Shown here: positions 4,704 to 6,469 of the stretch, one piece after another
Layout of the letters: every line of letters begins with the position of its first letter
How positions within the stretch are numbered: the stretch's first letter is position 1
Assembly (NCBI GenBank): GCA_036505275.1
Contig: DASXTS010000228.1
Location: forward strand, 1 to 6,469
Length of the DNA stretch: 6,469 nucleotides
Direction: 5' to 3'
Source: DASXTS01 sp036505275
GTDB lineage: Bacteria; Actinomycetota; Actinomycetes; Mycobacteriales; Pseudonocardiaceae
The notes under the pieces: model-generated
Told to the model about the DNA's origin: nothing
The model's database searches: none
The model's input: only the letters and a program-made list of their open reading frames with translations
Translations under genes and position numbers: made by a program

Positions 4704-6353
4704 TCAGGCGTGCGTGACGCGGGCCGCCTCCTCGAGGTGGAGGAGTTCGACGGCGCGCTGCCGCATCTCGACCTTGCGGATCTTGCCGGTGACGGTCATC
4801 GGAAATTCGTCAACGACGTGGACGTATCGCGGGATCTTGTAGTGGGCCAGCTTGCCTTCGCAGAACTCGTGCAGTGCCCCGGCTGTCAGCTCGGCGGCCT
4901 CGGGGCGCAGCCGCACCCAGGCCATCAGCTCCTCGCCGTAACGGACGTCCGGCACGCCGATGATCTGCGCGTCCACGATGTCGGGGTGGGTGTAGAGGAA
5001 CTCCTCGATCTCCCGCGGATAGATGTTCTCGCCGCCGCGGATGACCATGTCCTTGATCCGCCCGGTGATGTTGAGATAGCCCTCCTCGTCCATGACGGCC
5101 AGGTCGCCGGTATGCACCCAGCGGGCAGCATCGATGGCCTCCGCCGTCTTGTCCGGCTGCTGCCAGTAGCCGAGCATCACGCTGTAGCCGCGGGTGCACA
5201 GCTCGCCCGGCTCGCCACGCGGCACGGTCAGCCCGGTGGCCGGTTCAATGATCTTGATCTCGACGTGCGGGTGCACCCGGCCGACCGTGGAGACCCGCCG
5301 GTCCAGGGTGTCGTCGGCCCGGGTCTGGGTGGACACCGGCGAGGTCTCGGTCATGCCGTAGCAAATCGTCACCTCGGCCATGCCCATCCGATCGACGACC
5401 TGCTTCATCACCTCGACCGGGCACGGCGAGCCGGCCATGATCCCGGTCCGCAGCGAGCTCAGGTCGTGTGAGGAGAAGTCGGCGACGGCCAGCTCGGCGA
5501 TGAACATGGTCGGCACGCCGTAGAGCGAGGTGCACCGCTCCTGGGCAACGGCGCGCAGCGCGGCGGCCGGCTCGAAACCGGGCGACGGGTACACCACGCA
5601 GGCGCCGTGCGAGGTCGAGGCGAGGTTGCCCATCACCATGCCGAAGCAGTGGTAGAGCGGCACCGGCACGCAGATCCGGTCCTGCTCGGTGTAGCCGCAG
5701 AGTTCGCCGACGAAGTAGCCGTTGTTCAGGATGTTGTGGTGCGACAGCGTCGCACCCTTGGGGAAGCCGGTGGTGCCCGAGGTGTACTGGATGTTGATCG
5801 GGTCGTCGGCCGACAGCTCTCGTTGCCGGCGCGCGAGCTCTGCCGGGTCGCCGGCGGCGCCGGCCGCCATCAGCTCCCGCCAGTCCCGGCCGTCGAGCAG
5901 CACGACCCGCTCCAGCGCGGCGCACGCCGGGCGCACCTGCTGGATCATCGCGGCGTAGTCCGAGGTCTTGAACGATGACGCGGCGACCAGCATCCGCACC
6001 CCGGCCTGGTTCAGCACATACTCCAGCTCATGGGTCCGGTACGCCGGATTGATGTTCACCAGGATCGCGCCGAGTTTCGCCGTGGCGTACTGCGTGATCA
6101 TCCACTCGGCGCAGTTCGGCGCCCAGATGCCCACCCGGTCGCCCTTGTCGATGCCGGCCGCGGCCATCCCGAGCGCCAGGGTGTCCACCTCACGCCGCAG
6201 TTGCGCGTACGTCCAGCGCCGGCCGGTGGCCATCTCGACCAGAGCGTCCCGGTCACCGAAGGCCTCCGACGTCCGGTCGAAGTTGTCTCCGATGGTGTCG
6301 CCGAGCAGCGGCGCGTCGGAGGTTCCCGATGAGTACGAGGGCAGCGCGGTCAT
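4704..6353 (-). CDS. Fatty-acyl-CoA synthetase, AMP-binding family (ACSF2/FadD35-like)
   Basis: The enzyme activates a fatty or other carboxylic acid with ATP, through an acyl-adenylate, to its CoA thioester in the cytoplasm. From ATG 6353 it has 549 residues, a normal length. The adenylate-forming motifs are intact and in order: P-loop YTSGTTGFPKG (190-200), YGMTETSP (332-339), HTGD (414-417), the hinge GRIKDMVIRGGENIYP (431-446), and the C-terminal catalytic Lys524 in TVTGKIRK. The N-terminal PLLGDTIGDNFDRT and the NINPAYRTHELEYVLNQ block are typical of the medium-chain ACSF2 and mycobacterial FadD35 group. That placement is from memory. The frame is open to GTG 6401 and beyond, but ATG 6353 matches the expected MT-x-PSY start. 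Its upstream GGAG is about 12 nt away, so the ribosome binding site is poor. It overlaps the end of an upstream open frame by ATGA, suggesting an operon. Substrate chain length cannot be read from sequence. Confidence 0.92.
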   Translation of the reverse strand: MTALPSYSSGTSDAPLLGDTIGDNFDRTSEAFGDRDALVEMATGRRWTYAQLRREVDTLALGMAAAGIDKGDRVGIWAPNCAEWMITQYATAKLGAILVNINPAYRTHELEYVLNQAGVRMLVAASSFKTSDYAAMIQQVRPACAALERVVLLDGRDWRELMAAGAAGDPAELARRQRELSADDPINIQYTSGTTGFPKGATLSHHNILNNGYFVGELCGYTEQDRICVPVPLYHCFGMVMGNLASTSHGACVVYPSPGFEPAAALRAVAQERCTSLYGVPTMFIAELAVADFSSHDLSSLRTGIMAGSPCPVEVMKQVVDRMGMAEVTICYGMTETSPVSTQTRADDTLDRRVSTVGRVHPHVEIKIIEPATGLTVPRGEPGELCTRGYSVMLGYWQQPDKTAEAIDAARWVHTGDLAVMDEEGYLNITGRIKDMVIRGGENIYPREIEEFLYTHPDIVDAQIIGVPDVRYGEELMAWVRLRPEAAELTAGALHEFCEGKLAHYKIPRYVHVVDEFPMTVTGKIRKVEMRQRAVELLHLEEAARVTHA

Positions 6354-6469
6354 GCGTTCATCGTGCTCCGGATGGGCCGCCTTGGCGACGCCCTGATCCA
6401 CCCGCGCCGCGGCACGGCTGAGCGCGCGGCGGCCAACCGCGCGAGCCGTGACGCGTCCTTCAGGAGAAG
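6350..6469 (-). CDS. Possible 3' end of an upstream gene running off the window
   Basis: On the minus strand one frame is open from the window edge for 39 codons to a TGA at 6352-6350. That TGA overlaps ATG 6353 as ATGA, the usual junction of coupled genes. The peptide (LLLKDASRLARL..., ending STMNA) is Arg/Ala-rich and I cannot match it to a family. The frame used by the synthetase is also open to the edge, so this may be plain GC-rich leader sequence. Confidence 0.25.
   Translation of the reverse strand, partial: LLLKDASRLARLAAARSAVPRRGWIRASPRRPIRSTMNA

Noticed and set aside
4710..5471. Plus-strand open frame antisense to the acyl-CoA synthetase
   Set aside because: It is His/Asp/Leu-rich with no motif and lies opposite a gene with all catalytic motifs intact.
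1..6469. Mobile element, prophage, toxin-antitoxin or defence system
   Set aside because: No transposase, integrase, nuclease, helicase or toxin-like protein and no flanking inverted repeats or target duplications were seen. Composition is uniform except for the short intergenic patch.

Overview
The window is GC-rich throughout, with strong G/C preference at third codon positions, frequent GTG starts and short or overlapping gene junctions. Together with the gene content this points to a high-GC actinomycete. The protein families and synteny fit Micromonosporaceae or a relative best, but that family-level placement is an inference from memory of similar proteins, not a search result.

Layout. 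(1) Positions 1-50 hold a 22-bp tandem duplication whose core is an inverted repeat, probably an operator. It lies upstream of a secreted glutaminyl-peptide cyclotransferase lipoprotein gene (about 212-1018, +). (2) A 291-bp intergenic region (1019-1309) carries hairpins behind that gene, then a locally AT-rich patch with a near-perfect operator palindrome at 1211-1227. (3) A 700-aa major facilitator superfamily (MFS) membrane protein (1310-3412, +) has a disordered N-terminal domain of about 250 residues containing six tandem 8-residue repeats. It overlaps by GTGA a small DUF2771-type exported protein or lipoprotein (3409-3888, +). (4) An 18-bp perfect palindrome fills the 26-bp gap to the convergent cold-shock-domain protein gene (3915-4304, -). 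(5) Divergent from the latter is a small two-helix membrane protein gene (4434-4667, +), probably translated from a leaderless mRNA. (6) Convergent with that is an ACSF2/FadD35-like acyl-CoA synthetase (4704-6353, -). Its start overlaps the end of an open frame that runs off the right edge.

How the genes may work together. The MFS protein and the DUF2771 protein are almost certainly one transcription and translation unit. The trio MFS, DUF2771 and CspB-type protein matches, as I recall it, the neighbourhood of Rv0876c, Rv0875c and cspB (Rv0871) in Mycobacterium tuberculosis. It therefore looks like an old actinobacterial core block rather than an accessory island. The cyclotransferase and the acyl-CoA synthetase look like independent neighbours.

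I see no mobile element, CRISPR array, tRNA or rRNA gene, or recognisable defence or biosynthetic cluster. The least explained element is the transporter plus exported-partner pair, with its repeat-bearing cytoplasmic domain and its palindromic operator.
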